A stretch of 64,000 nucleotides of DNA from Bacteroidetes bacterium UBA5697 (GCA_002420145.1 DIHL01000038.1:62001-126000), one strand, 5' to 3'; counted from the stretch's first letter, positions 1 through 9,114 are shown. Numbers and translations are program-made. Notes: generated from the letters alone by a model not told the origin.

Positions 1-2754
1 GTTAATGGAGATTTATATATTCTAGCTTGGACAACTACTCCTTGGACATTACCTTCAAATACAGCGTTAGCAGTTGGAAAAGACATTGATTATGTTTTTG
101 TAGAAAGCTTTAATCCATTCAGCGGAACTCCACAAACAGTTGTGTTAGCAAAGGACTTAGTAAATAAATATTTTTCTGAAAAACATACGGATTTAAAGTT
201 TGAAGATTACAAACCAGGGGACAAAAATATTCCATTTAAAATAGTAAATCATTGCAAAGGTTCTGATTTAGCTGGCGTTACATACGAACAATTATTACCA
301 TTTGTTCAGCCTACAGATGGCGATGCCTTTAAAGTGATTGTTGGTGATTTTGTGACAACAACTGATGGTACTGGTATCGTTCACATTGCGCCAAGTTTTG
401 GTGCGGATGATTTTAGAGTAGCGAAACAAAACGGAATTGGTTCATTAACGTTAGTTGATAAACGAGGACGTTTTTTACCTGAAATAAAAGACGGCACATT
501 TTTGTATGGCGAAGAATATGTAAAAGAAGCTTATCATACAGATGCTGAAAAACAAGTTGAGTTTGAAAAACAAAAACAAATCTTAGAAGCTTCAGGAAAA
601 ATAAAAGAATTAAAAGCTTACTTAAGTGTTGACGAACGTATTGTTTTAAAATTACAAGAAGAAGGTAAATTATTTAAGAAAGAAACATACGAGCATAGTT
701 ACCCTCATTGTTGGAGAACTGATAAGCCTGTATTATACTATCCATTAGATTCTTGGTTTATTAAATCAACGGCGGCAAAAGATCGTATGATTGAATTAAA
801 CAAAACCATTAACTGGAAGCCAGAAGCTACTGGTACAGGTCGTTTTGGTAACTGGTTAGAAAATTTAAATGATTGGAATTTATCTCGTTCTCGTTTCTGG
901 GGTATTCCAATTCCTATCTGGACAAGCGAAGATGGTTCAGAACAAATGGTGATTGGTAGTGCTGAAGAATTAAAAAATCAAATTGAAAATTCAATTGCAA
1001 AAGGTTTCATGACAGAAAATCCATTAGGAAAATTTGTGCCAGGAAACTTTACAGCTGAGAATTATGACACCTTTGATTTACATAAACCATACGCTGATAA
1101 TATTGTGTTAGAGAAGAACGGAAAAAAATTATTCCGTGAACCTGATTTAATTGATGTGTGGTTCGATTCTGGCGCTATGCCTTATGCGCAAGTACATTAT
1201 CCATTTGAGAATAAAGAATTAATTGACGATAAAAAATATTATCCAGCTGATTTTATTGCAGAAGGTGTTGATCAAACGCGTGGTTGGTTTTTTACCTTAC
1301 ATGCGATTGCTACGATGAATTTTGATTCAGTTGCATATAAAAATGTGGTATCTAACGGATTAGTGTTAGATAAGAACGGAAACAAAATGAGTAAGCGTTT
1401 AGGTAACGCGGTTGACCCGTTTGAAACCATTGAAAAATATGGTGCTGACCCAACTCGTTGGTATATGATAGCAAACGCTGCGCCATGGGATAATTTAAAG
1501 TTTGATGTTGAAGGAATTGGTGAAGTACAACGTAAATTATTTGGTACACTTTATAATACTTATGGATTCTTCGCATTATATGCAAATGTCGATAACTTCG
1601 TGGTTGATTTAAACAATACGGTAAACGTTAGTAATCGTTCGGAACTAGATAGATGGATTTTATCAAAATTAAATTCATTGGTAAAAGATGTTACAGAACA
1701 ATACGAAACATTTGAACCACACAAAGCAGCTCGTTATATTGAGGAGTTTGTGGATGAACATTTAAGTAACTGGTACATTCGTTTATCTCGTCGTCGTTTC
1801 TGGAAAGGCGATATGAGTGACGATAAAAAAGCAGCTTACGAAACATTATTCGAATGTTTAAATACCTTGTCGCAATTGATGAGTCCAATAGCACCATTCT
1901 TTGCAGATTGGTTATATCAAAATTTAAATGATGTGTCTGGAGAAATGAATTCAGTGCATTTAACGAATTATCCAAAAGTTAATTTAAGCATCATTGATAA
2001 TAGCTTAGAAAAACGCATGGAGATGGCGCAAAAAATTTCTTCGATGATTTTATCTATTCGTAAGAAAGAAAATTTAAGAGTTCGTCAGCCATTGCAAAAA
2101 ATTCGTATTCCTATTTTAGATAATGAATTCAGAACTCATGTGGAGGCAGTTAAAGATATTATCTTGGCTGAGGTAAATGTGAAAGAGTTAGAATTTGTAA
2201 CCGAAGAAGAAGCACATATCGTGAAGAATTTGAAGTTGAATTTTAAAACTTTAGGTAAAAAATGTGGTAAACACATGAAAACTGTTCAAGCTTATGCAAA
2301 CGATCATGGCGACTTAATTATCTCTGGAATTGAAAAAACTGGTCAGTTTAAGATGAATGTGGAAGGCGAAGAGATTTTGTTGGAATTAGAAGATGTAGAA
2401 ATTATTCCGGTAGATATTCCTGGCTGGAAAGTAGCTAATAGCGGGCAAATAACCGTTGCTTTAGACATTACTTTATCAGAATCCTTAAAAGAAGAAGGTT
2501 TAGCCAGAGAATTAGTGAATCGCATCCAAAACTTGCGTAAAGACAGTGGTTTAGACGTAACAGACAAGATTTTGGTTAAAATTCAACAAAATGATGCTCT
2601 TGATACTGCCATTCAGAATAATTTGAGCTATATTTGCGCCGAAACTCTGACAGGAGATTTACAAGTGGTACAAAATTTGTCCGCCGCCACCGCAAATTCT
2701 GTTGAAGTTGACGAATTGGTATCTACCCTTATTTCTATTGAAAAGTTAAATTAA
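1..2754 (+). CDS. ileS: Isoleucyl-tRNA synthetase (5' end outside the window)
   Basis: Charges tRNA-Ile with isoleucine in the cytoplasm. The reading frame is open from base 1, so about 917 residues of a protein usually near 1,100 residues in Bacteroidota are present and the N-terminal HIGH region is missing. The first visible residues contain WTTTPWTLPSNTA, the class I IleRS signature at the start of the editing domain. The catalytic-domain motif DVWFDSGAMPYAQ and the KMSKR loop (1384-1398) follow, then the anticodon-binding domain with LSNWYIRLSRRRFW and a C-terminal extension ending in repetitive acidic sequence. The stop at 2754 lies 15 bases before the DksA-like gene, so the two may be co-transcribed; the same pairing is common in Bacteroidota. 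The identification is secure; only the 5' end is unknown. Confidence 0.98.
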   Translation, partial: VNGDLYILAWTTTPWTLPSNTALAVGKDIDYVFVESFNPFSGTPQTVVLAKDLVNKYFSEKHTDLKFEDYKPGDKNIPFKIVNHCKGSDLAGVTYEQLLPFVQPTDGDAFKVIVGDFVTTTDGTGIVHIAPSFGADDFRVAKQNGIGSLTLVDKRGRFLPEIKDGTFLYGEEYVKEAYHTDAEKQVEFEKQKQILEASGKIKELKAYLSVDERIVLKLQEEGKLFKKETYEHSYPHCWRTDKPVLYYPLDSWFIKSTAAKDRMIELNKTINWKPEATGTGRFGNWLENLNDWNLSRSRFWGIPIPIWTSEDGSEQMVIGSAEELKNQIENSIAKGFMTENPLGKFVPGNFTAENYDTFDLHKPYADNIVLEKNGKKLFREPDLIDVWFDSGAMPYAQVHYPFENKELIDDKKYYPADFIAEGVDQTRGWFFTLHAIATMNFDSVAYKNVVSNGLVLDKNGNKMSKRLGNAVDPFETIEKYGADPTRWYMIANAAPWDNLKFDVEGIGEVQRKLFGTLYNTYGFFALYANVDNFVVDLNNTVNVSNRSELDRWILSKLNSLVKDVTEQYETFEPHKAARYIEEFVDEHLSNWYIRLSRRRFWKGDMSDDKKAAYETLFECLNTLSQLMSPIAPFFADWLYQNLNDVSGEMNSVHLTNYPKVNLSIIDNSLEKRMEMAQKISSMILSIRKKENLRVRQPLQKIRIPILDNEFRTHVEAVKDIILAEVNVKELEFVTEEEAHIVKNLKLNFKTLGKKCGKHMKTVQAYANDHGDLIISGIEKTGQFKMNVEGEEILLELEDVEIIPVDIPGWKVANSGQITVALDITLSESLKEEGLARELVNRIQNLRKDSGLDVTDKILVKIQQNDALDTAIQNNLSYICAETLTGDLQVVQNLSAATANSVEVDELVSTLISIEKLN

Positions 2755-2769
2755 TTTTAAGTAAAGAAT

Positions 2770-3975
2770 ATGGCAAAGAAAATTGTAAAGCCTGTTAAGA
2801 AAGCAAGCAAACCAGCACCTAAAAAAGCTGCTGCAAAGCCAGCTAAAAAAGTAGCAAAACCAGCACCTAAAAAAGCTGTGGTTAAACCTGCAAAAAAAGC
2901 AAGTAAACCTGCTCCAAAACCGGCAGCTAAAAAAGTAGTTGCCAAACCAATAGCTAAAAAAGCTGTTGCTAAAAAACCAGCACCAAAACCAGCCCCAAAA
3001 AAAGTGACTAAAGTTCCCGCAAAAAAAGTAGCAAAAGCTACAAAACCTGCTCCAAAAAAAGTAGAGAAAAAAGCTGCAAAGCCAATAGCTAAAGTTGCCG
3101 CAAAGCCCGTTAAAAAAGCTGTAGCTCCTGCAAAACCAACTAAAGCAGTTAAAGAAATAGCAAAACCAAAAGTTGTTGGAAAGCCAATTGATGCCGTTGC
3201 AAAAAAAGGCGCTAAGCCTTCTAAAAAAGCTGGCAAACCTTCTAAAAAAGGTAAAAAAGGCGACGACGATGAGGATGATGATATTGAACCAGAAGAGGAA
3301 GATGATTCTGATGTTGATGTTAAAGATGATTATGAAAAACCTGAAGATGATGATGATGCAGTAGTTGATTTAGACGAAGCGCCAGTATTAGATTTAGAAG
3401 GTGGTGGTATTCCATTAGATGATGACGATGATGATGAGATTCCTGAAAAACGTGGACGTGGAAGAAGAAAGAAAAATGAAGGTCGTTCATCAGGTTCTGA
3501 ATCTTATATCAGAAACAGACCTTTACATATTGATATTACAAAACCATTAATTAAAAAACCTCAAGCGGCTCAACCAAAACCATTCTTAAATACTAAGGAT
3601 GATAGAAGTCGTTATTCGGATAAAGAATTATTAGAGTTTAAAGAATTAATTATTGATAAATTAAAAGAAGCACAAACAGATTATGATTTGTTAAAACAAA
3701 CATTATCTAATGCCGATAATCATGGAACAGATGACACGTCACCTTCTTTCAAATTATTAGAAGATGGATCAGATGTTTTATCAAAAGAAGAAACAGCGCA
3801 ATTAGCTATTCGTCAAGAAAAATATATTGTGAACTTGAAAAATGCTTTAATGCGTATTGAAAACAAAACGTATGGTATTTGTCGTGTTACTGGAAAATTA
3901 ATTCCAAAAGAGCGTTTACGTTCAGTTCCACATGCAACTTTAGGTATTGATGCTAAATTAAATCAATCAAGCTAA
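2770..3975 (+). CDS. DksA/TraR-family protein with long Lys-Ala-Pro tail
   Basis: A predicted RNA-polymerase secondary-channel regulator of the DksA/TraR type. The last ~120 of 401 residues carry the family fold: a helical hairpin (from about SDKELLEFKELIIDKL) and the C-terminal signature NKTYGICRVTGKLIPKERL, followed by VPHATLGID. Only one cysteine (C371) of the four-Cys zinc finger remains, as is common in Bacteroidota homologues, so zinc binding is unlikely. Residues ~2-165 are a low-complexity series of KPAPKKA/AAKPAKK units resembling histone H1 or AlgP tails. About 50 Asp/Glu-rich residues follow, then a short basic RGRGRRKK patch. This tail is more than twice the size of the functional domain, and ordinary DksA-like proteins in the phylum are ~125 residues. 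It starts 15 bases after ileS and ends before a hairpin terminator. DNA binding or condensation by the tail is inference. Confidence 0.85.
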   Translation: MAKKIVKPVKKASKPAPKKAAAKPAKKVAKPAPKKAVVKPAKKASKPAPKPAAKKVVAKPIAKKAVAKKPAPKPAPKKVTKVPAKKVAKATKPAPKKVEKKAAKPIAKVAAKPVKKAVAPAKPTKAVKEIAKPKVVGKPIDAVAKKGAKPSKKAGKPSKKGKKGDDDEDDDIEPEEEDDSDVDVKDDYEKPEDDDDAVVDLDEAPVLDLEGGGIPLDDDDDDEIPEKRGRGRRKKNEGRSSGSESYIRNRPLHIDITKPLIKKPQAAQPKPFLNTKDDRSRYSDKELLEFKELIIDKLKEAQTDYDLLKQTLSNADNHGTDDTSPSFKLLEDGSDVLSKEETAQLAIRQEKYIVNLKNALMRIENKTYGICRVTGKLIPKERLRSVPHATLGIDAKLNQSS

Positions 3976-3994
3976 ATAATACTACATTCAACTA

Positions 3995-4027
3995 AAAGGT
4001 TATCTTTGCAAGAAGATAACCTTTTTT
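3995..4027 (+). terminator. Rho-independent terminator after the dksA-like gene
   Basis: A perfect 11-bp stem, AAGGTTATCTT (3996-4006) with AAGATAACCTT (4013-4023), has a 6-base loop and is followed by a run of six T (4022-4027). It ends 16 bases before the lspA ATG. The ascending arm also contains TATCTTTG (4001-4008), a match to the Bacteroidota -7 element TAnnTTTG, so the same bases may help start lspA transcription. Confidence 0.8.
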
Positions 4028-4043
4028 GCTTTTACAAGGCTTT

Positions 4044-4700
4044 ATGCTTAAAAAATACAGACTTCCAATAATAACTGTTTTTGCAGTTTTGTTTATTGAC
4101 CAATGTATCAAATTATACATTAAGGCTAATTATCCTATTGGCGAAGTACATCGTTTTTTTGATTGGTGCAGAATTACATTTACCGAAAATCCTGGCATGG
4201 CATGGGGATTGGAGTTTGGGGGAGATTACGGAAAACTAGCTTTGAGTTTGTTTAGAGTGGCTGCTGTGATTGCAGGAGCATTTTACATTAAAAAAATCGT
4301 GAACGAAGGAGAACACAAAGGCTTTATCATTTGTGTGTCATTAATTTTTGCTGGTGCTTTAGGAAACATTTTAGATTCTGCTTTTTACGGATTACTATTT
4401 GGAGAAAGTACAGAATATAGTGTTGCTCAATTTATGCCAGGAGAAGGCGGTTATGCAGGATTTTTACAAGGGCATGTGGTAGATATGTTTTATTTTCCTA
4501 TGTATGAAGGAAATTTCCCTGAATGGTTTCCAATTTGGGGAGGAGAACATTTTGAGTTTTTTAATGCTATTTTTAATTTTGCCGATATGGCGATTTCTTT
4601 TGGTGTTGGCATTATATTAGTGTTTCAAACGTTTTTTTTTAAGCCAAAAACAAATTCGGAAGAAAGTCAAGTTACAGAAGAAGAACAATCAACCAATTAA
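4044..4700 (+). CDS. lspA: Lipoprotein signal peptidase (signal peptidase II)
   Basis: An inner-membrane aspartyl protease that cleaves prolipoprotein signal peptides after lipidation. The 218-residue product has four hydrophobic segments and the family motifs in order: VLFIDQCIKLYIK in TM1, FTENPGMAWG, GALGNILDSAFYG and FNFADMAIS. The catalytic aspartates are those of GNILD and FNFAD. A long loop between motifs 3 and 4 is typical of Bacteroidota LspA. An upstream in-phase TTG at 4026 falls in the T-run of the preceding terminator, so I prefer the ATG at 4044. The C-terminus is a Glu/Gln-rich tail. porT follows after a 43-base gap on the same strand. Confidence 0.95.
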   Translation: MLKKYRLPIITVFAVLFIDQCIKLYIKANYPIGEVHRFFDWCRITFTENPGMAWGLEFGGDYGKLALSLFRVAAVIAGAFYIKKIVNEGEHKGFIICVSLIFAGALGNILDSAFYGLLFGESTEYSVAQFMPGEGGYAGFLQGHVVDMFYFPMYEGNFPEWFPIWGGEHFEFFNAIFNFADMAISFGVGIILVFQTFFFKPKTNSEESQVTEEEQSTN

Positions 4701-4743
4701 TAGGCATATAATAAAAACAGATAAAACACGTTTTTATAAAACA

Positions 4744-5496
4744 TTGAAACCATTAGTATACATATTATTCATTTGCTTGTTGTCTAATCAGGTATTTTCT
4801 CAGCACAAAGAAGAGAGCGGTGTAAATTTGCCAAAGTTTTATAAAAATAAAATGCATTTTGGCTTTGCCTTAGCGTATAATAAAACTGATTTTAGAATTC
4901 ATACAGTAAAAAACTCTGCCTTTCCAGATACAGTTATTGGCGGAGTAACTTATGGCATGAAAACGATATATACTAAATCGGATCCTGGTTTTGCTTTAGG
5001 TATCATTTCTGATTTTAGATTACATGAATATTTACGTTTACGTTTTACGCCAAATATTAGTTTTGCTTCCAGAAGTTTAGAGTACACTTTAGAAAACGCA
5101 AAAAGAGATAGCACTAAAATGTATAAAAAAAGTGTAGAGTCTACTTTTATCATTTTGCCTTTAGAAATAAAACTACAATCTAAGCGTTTAGATAATTTTG
5201 GAGCCTATGTTATTTTAGGAGGAGGTTATTCAATGGATTTAGTTTCAAAGAAAAAAGCCACGCCAGTTGGCGGGGCTAATCAATTAGATGATGCCGTGAT
5301 GTTGAAGCGAGATGACTTTTTTTATAGCGGAGGAGCAGGTGTCGATTTTTATCTGCAGTATTTCAAATTAGGACTAGAACTCAAGATTTTGCAAGGAACA
5401 AAAAACTTAATACAACCATTAAATAATATATTCTCTAATAGTATTGATAAAGTTAATTCTAAGATGACCATTTTTTCGATAACATTTGAAGGATAA
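4744..5496 (+). CDS. porT: PorT-family outer-membrane protein, probable T9SS component
   Basis: A probable T9SS accessory protein, an outer-membrane beta-barrel required for cargo secretion in Porphyromonas and Flavobacterium. The 250-residue length matches PorT. Residues 1-19 form a signal peptide ending VFSQ. The mature part keeps PorT-like stretches: VNLPKFYKNKMHFGFALAYN, DPGFALGIISDFRLHEYL, LPLEIKLQSKRLDNFGAYV and GAGVDFYLQYFKLGLELK. The start codon is TTG, since the next in-frame ATG would remove the signal peptide. The four T9SS-tailed proteins elsewhere in the window are consistent with a functioning system. A different PorT-like barrel paralogue is possible; the assignment rests on remembered family sequence, not a search. 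Confidence 0.75.
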   Translation: MKPLVYILFICLLSNQVFSQHKEESGVNLPKFYKNKMHFGFALAYNKTDFRIHTVKNSAFPDTVIGGVTYGMKTIYTKSDPGFALGIISDFRLHEYLRLRFTPNISFASRSLEYTLENAKRDSTKMYKKSVESTFIILPLEIKLQSKRLDNFGAYVILGGGYSMDLVSKKKATPVGGANQLDDAVMLKRDDFFYSGGAGVDFYLQYFKLGLELKILQGTKNLIQPLNNIFSNSIDKVNSKMTIFSITFEG

Positions 5497-5536
5497 AATT
5501 AGTAACTGAAGAATAAAAATCTTCCATTATGAAATA

Positions 5537-5579
5537 GTCATGCGCCAATATTACCTTAAATTAATACGCATGACGTATT
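5537..5579. repeat. Overlapping inverted repeats upstream of the FAD-dehydrogenase gene
   Basis: GTCATGCG (5537-5544) and CGCATGAC (5567-5574) form an 8-bp inverted repeat with a 22-base spacer. Overlapping it, AATACG (5563-5568) and CGTATT (5574-5579) can form a 6-bp hairpin with a 5-base loop. The two pairings are mutually exclusive. They lie between the porT stop and the next start. There is no T-run, so this is not a standard terminator; an operator or RNA switch is possible but unproven. Confidence 0.4.
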
Positions 5580-5612
5580 CCATGTGGCAGATAAAAATAA
5601 TAATTTCTGCAC

Positions 5613-7193
5613 ATGAAAAAAGAATTAAACCTAGCTATTGCTGCTCATATTGCTTATGATGAGCAATTATTGAAACAAGAAGTTGCTGAGCAATTATCTC
5701 TAAAATCTACCGACACATTTTTTATAAAACCTTTACGTCGCAGCATTGATGCACGCTCTCGAAATATTAAAGTTAATTTAAAACTAGCCGTTTGGATTAA
5801 TGAACCTGTAACGGACGATGATTTAGGAATTCAATACCATGATGTTTCAAGTTCTCAAAAAACAATCACTATTATTGGAGCTGGACCAGCAGGTTTGTAT
5901 GCGGCGTTGCGTTGTTTAGAAATTGGGATTAAACCAATTGTATTTGAAAGAGGAAAAGATGTGCAAGCGCGCCGAAGAGATTTAGCGGCCATTAATAAAG
6001 AACATATTGTTAATCCTGAAAGTAATTACTGTTTTGGTGAAGGCGGTGCAGGAACTTATAGCGATGGCAAATTATATACGCGTTCGAGTAAACGTGGTGA
6101 CATTGAACACATTTTAAAAACTTTTGTATTTCATGGCGCTGATGATGTTATTTTAGTGGAGGCGCACCCTCATATTGGAACTAATAAACTACCGAATATT
6201 ATTTCTAACATGCGTGAAACCATTTTAAAACATGGTGGCGAAATCCATTTTCATTCAAAGTTAGTTGACATTAATTATAATGGAGATGAAATTTCATCAG
6301 TAATAATTGAAAAAGATAATACGAGTATAGAACACATTTGCTCACACTTAATTTTAGCAACTGGTCATTCGGCACGAGATATTTATGAGTTATTAGATAA
6401 AAAGAAAATAACTATTGAAGCTAAACCTTTTGCTTTAGGAGTTCGTGTAGAACACCCTCAAGAGTTTATTGATAAAATACAATATAGTTGCCATTCGCAT
6501 GACGAAGTCGTTTCTAAGCGCGCTTATTTACCAGCATCTTCTTATAGTTTAGTGCATCAGGTGCAAGGGCATGGGGTGTATTCGTTTTGTATGTGTCCAG
6601 GTGGCATTATTGCACCTTGTGCTACAGCTCAAGATGAAATAGTCACCAATGGATGGAGTCCATCAAAACGAAATAATCCTTATGCTAATAGTGGTATTGT
6701 AGTTGGTTTAGAACTTATAGATTTTGAACCTTATAAAAAACATGGTGCTTTAGCAGGATTGCAACTGCAAAGAGAAATAGAACATAAGGCTTGGGAAATG
6801 GGAGGTAAAACACAAACGGCTCCTGCACAAAATTTGCAAGACTTTGTGAATAATAAAGTGAGCTCTAAATTAATTGAGTGCTCTTACCAACCAGGAACAC
6901 AATCGGTGCAAATGAATGATGTGTTGGGTAAGATGATTGGCACAACCTTACAACAAGGCTTTAAAGCATTTAATAATAAAATGCGGGGTTATGTGAGTAA
7001 CGAAGCTATTATTGTTGGTGTGGAATCTCGTACATCAACTCCTGTTCGTATACCAAGAGATAAATTTACTTTACAACATGTGCAATTAAAAAATTTATAT
7101 CCCTGTGCCGAAGGTGCTGGCTATGCTGGCGGTATCGTGAGCGCAGCAATGGATGGTGTTAATTGCGTGAATGCAATTGCAGCATTATATTAA
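5613..7193 (+). CDS. FAD-dependent dehydrogenase (COG2509-type)
   Basis: An uncharacterised flavoprotein of the COG2509 family (526 residues). A short N-terminal domain (about residues 1-85) precedes a Rossmann FAD-binding motif, TIIGAGPAGLYAALRCLE, then FGEGGAGTYSDGKLYTRSS and a C-terminal FAD-closing region with YPCAEGAGYAGGIVSAAMDG. Two conserved cysteine-containing stretches (FCMCPGGIIAPC) are typical of the family. The substrate and pathway are unknown; redox chemistry is inferred from the fold. It is convergent with the NDH-2 gene, whose stop lies 2 bases away, so it is probably monocistronic. Confidence 0.85.
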   Translation: MKKELNLAIAAHIAYDEQLLKQEVAEQLSLKSTDTFFIKPLRRSIDARSRNIKVNLKLAVWINEPVTDDDLGIQYHDVSSSQKTITIIGAGPAGLYAALRCLEIGIKPIVFERGKDVQARRRDLAAINKEHIVNPESNYCFGEGGAGTYSDGKLYTRSSKRGDIEHILKTFVFHGADDVILVEAHPHIGTNKLPNIISNMRETILKHGGEIHFHSKLVDINYNGDEISSVIIEKDNTSIEHICSHLILATGHSARDIYELLDKKKITIEAKPFALGVRVEHPQEFIDKIQYSCHSHDEVVSKRAYLPASSYSLVHQVQGHGVYSFCMCPGGIIAPCATAQDEIVTNGWSPSKRNNPYANSGIVVGLELIDFEPYKKHGALAGLQLQREIEHKAWEMGGKTQTAPAQNLQDFVNNKVSSKLIECSYQPGTQSVQMNDVLGKMIGTTLQQGFKAFNNKMRGYVSNEAIIVGVESRTSTPVRIPRDKFTLQHVQLKNLYPCAEGAGYAGGIVSAAMDGVNCVNAIAALY

Positions 7194-7194
7194 T

Positions 7195-8442
7195 TTATTT
7201 ATTCTGCTTTAAAATGAGTCGTAATGATGAATCTTTCATGATATAACTCCATGCCCAATTAAAAAAGATAGACAATTTATTGCGCACACTTAAAATTAAC
7301 ATCAAGTGTAAGAACATCCAAATATACCAAGCAAAAAATCCTTGAAACTTAATAAACGGTAAATCTACCACGGCTCTATATTTTCCAATAGTTGCCATCG
7401 ATCCTAAATCTTTATACTCATATTCTTTTTGAGTTTTGCCTTTCAATATATTTAAAAAGTTAGCGGCTAAATTTTTTCCTTGATTAATGGCTACATTGGC
7501 TAACTGCGGGTGTCCGTTTGGATAGAGCGGAGTTTCCATATAGGCTATATCTCCAATAGCGTAAATGTTTTGTGTGCCGTTTATTTTATTAAATCTGTCT
7601 ACCTTATATCTGTTACGAATAATATGTTCAGGATTCATTCCTTCAATGATATTTCCTGTAACACCTGCCGCCCAAATTAAATTATTAGTTAGGATGGTTT
7701 CGCCCGTATTGAGTGTGGCGGTTAATCCGTCATAGTTAGTCACAAAAGTTTCCGTTCTGATAACAACACCCATTTCTTCTAAATATTTTCTGGACGCTTT
7801 TTTAGATTCTTCACTCATGCTATTGAGTGTGTTTTTACTGCCTTCTAGTAAAATCACTTTTAGTTTTGAGAAATCAATGTGCGGGTAATCTCTTGGTAGA
7901 ATATATTTTTTCATTTCAGAGAAAGCCCCTGCTAATTCAACTCCAGTGGGTCCTGCACCAACCAATACAATATTTAAGAGAGCTTCTTTTTCATGATCTT
8001 TAGCCGAAATGTATTTTTCAAAACTCAACAAAATATTATTTCTAATTTCAATGGCTTCTTCGGTTGTTTTCATCGAAAGAGCATGCTTACTAATTAGTTC
8101 ATTACCAAAAAAATTAGTTTTACAGCCCGTTGCAATTACTAAATAATCGTAGCTAAAATCCCCAATGCTCGTTTCAATTTTATTTTCTGCTGAAACTATT
8201 TTAGTGACTTCTGCTAAACGTATTTGAATATTATTTGATTTCTGAAAAATCTTTCGGAATGGAAAAGAAATATTAGAAGGCTCTAAACGCGCGCTTGCTA
8301 CTTGGTAATACAAAGGTTGAAATTGATGATGATTTTGTTTATCAATTAATAAAACATCAAAGGCACTTTTGTTTAATTGTTGAGCTAAATGCAAGCCGGC
8401 AAAGCCACCACCAATTAAAATAATTTTTTTTCGTTGTTCCAT
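7195..8442 (-). CDS. ndh: Type II NADH:quinone oxidoreductase (NDH-2)
   Basis: A single-subunit, non-proton-pumping NADH dehydrogenase passing electrons from NADH to the quinone pool at the inner membrane. The 415-residue protein has the N-terminal FAD motif KIILIGGGFAGLHLAQQL, then KQNHHQFQPLYYQVAS, the second nucleotide-binding motif IVLVGAGPTGVELAGAF, and the FAD-contacting IYAIGDIAYM. The C-terminal amphipathic region contains FFAWYIWMFLHLMLIL, a membrane-anchoring helix usual for NDH-2 in this phylum. Its stop abuts the end of the convergent FAD-dehydrogenase gene. The hemJ-like gene is 37 bases upstream on the same strand, so the two may be co-transcribed. Confidence 0.93.
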   Translation of the reverse strand: MEQRKKIILIGGGFAGLHLAQQLNKSAFDVLLIDKQNHHQFQPLYYQVASARLEPSNISFPFRKIFQKSNNIQIRLAEVTKIVSAENKIETSIGDFSYDYLVIATGCKTNFFGNELISKHALSMKTTEEAIEIRNNILLSFEKYISAKDHEKEALLNIVLVGAGPTGVELAGAFSEMKKYILPRDYPHIDFSKLKVILLEGSKNTLNSMSEESKKASRKYLEEMGVVIRTETFVTNYDGLTATLNTGETILTNNLIWAAGVTGNIIEGMNPEHIIRNRYKVDRFNKINGTQNIYAIGDIAYMETPLYPNGHPQLANVAINQGKNLAANFLNILKGKTQKEYEYKDLGSMATIGKYRAVVDLPFIKFQGFFAWYIWMFLHLMLILSVRNKLSIFFNWAWSYIMKDSSLRLILKQNK

Positions 8443-8479
8443 GATAAGTTATTTATACTAGAACAAATTTAATGTTGTA

Positions 8480-9061
8480 CTAGTTGTTAGGTATTGTTGG
8501 AGGGGTATTATTCCTTTCTCTCTCTTCGGTAATTCGTCTATGTCTTTTATAAATAAAAACACCACCCATTAATAACGCTGCAAAAATAAATAAGCCTAGC
8601 ATTCCCCATACTAATCCTCCAGTAGAACGAACAATAATTAAAAACACAATGGCTACTAAAAAAATAGTAGCTAATTCGTTAAACAATCTTAGCTTAAATG
8701 AGGAGGCATTGAAAATCCCAACTTTTTGCTGATTATAATATGAATGACATTGTAAGTGGTATAATGCTAATAATCCAACAAAAATTAATTTTAGCCACAT
8801 CCAAGGAAAAGATAAAATAGCAGGATTTAAAACCAACATCCAGCCACCAAAAATAAATGTCCCAATAAAAGATGGCCAAGTGATTATAAACCACAATTTT
8901 TTTTGCATTAAAGTTAATTGTGTTGTCAAAATGCTTCTTGCAGGCTCTTCTTTCTCGTTAGCTTCTTTTGTATAGATAAACAATCTTACCATGTAAAATA
9001 AGCCCGCAAACCAGCAAACTACAAAAATCACATGAAGAGCTTTAATATATAAATAGTCCAT
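8480..9061 (-). CDS. hemJ: HemJ-like protoporphyrinogen oxidase / CopD-family membrane protein
   Basis: A predicted inner-membrane enzyme of the HemJ (UPF0093) family, which oxidises protoporphyrinogen IX to protoporphyrin IX in haem synthesis. The 193-residue protein has about five membrane segments. The N-terminal helix contains KALHVIFVVCWFAGLFYMVR with the conserved His (residue 10), and the central helix MWLKLIFVGLLALYHLQC carries the conserved Lys. These are the residues considered essential in characterised HemJ. The highly charged tail after the last helix is short. A TACCTTTG element lies 17 bases upstream on its strand. An alternative is a CopD-like protein of another role, since the families overlap in annotation. 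Confidence 0.75.
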   Translation of the reverse strand: MDYLYIKALHVIFVVCWFAGLFYMVRLFIYTKEANEKEEPARSILTTQLTLMQKKLWFIITWPSFIGTFIFGGWMLVLNPAILSFPWMWLKLIFVGLLALYHLQCHSYYNQQKVGIFNASSFKLRLFNELATIFLVAIVFLIIVRSTGGLVWGMLGLFIFAALLMGGVFIYKRHRRITEERERNNTPPTIPNN

Positions 9062-9077
9062 ATTATTTTATTTAACA

Positions 9078-9085
9078 CAAAGGTA
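9078..9085 (-). promoter_or_regulatory. Candidate -7 promoter element for hemJ-like gene
   Basis: On the minus strand the sequence reads TACCTTTG, matching the Bacteroidota -7 consensus TAnnTTTG, 16 bases before the ATG. No TTG is visible at the usual -33 spacing, so support is partial. Confidence 0.4.
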
Positions 9086-9114
9086 GTATTTTTACAGTCA
9101 TAATATAAAAACAC

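Noticed and set aside
2757..3236. Long minus-strand open frame opposite the Lys-Ala-Pro region
   Set aside because: It is the antisense of a repetitive AAA/GCN/CCN run, which has few stop codons by composition. The Ala/Phe/Gly-only translation has no protein character.
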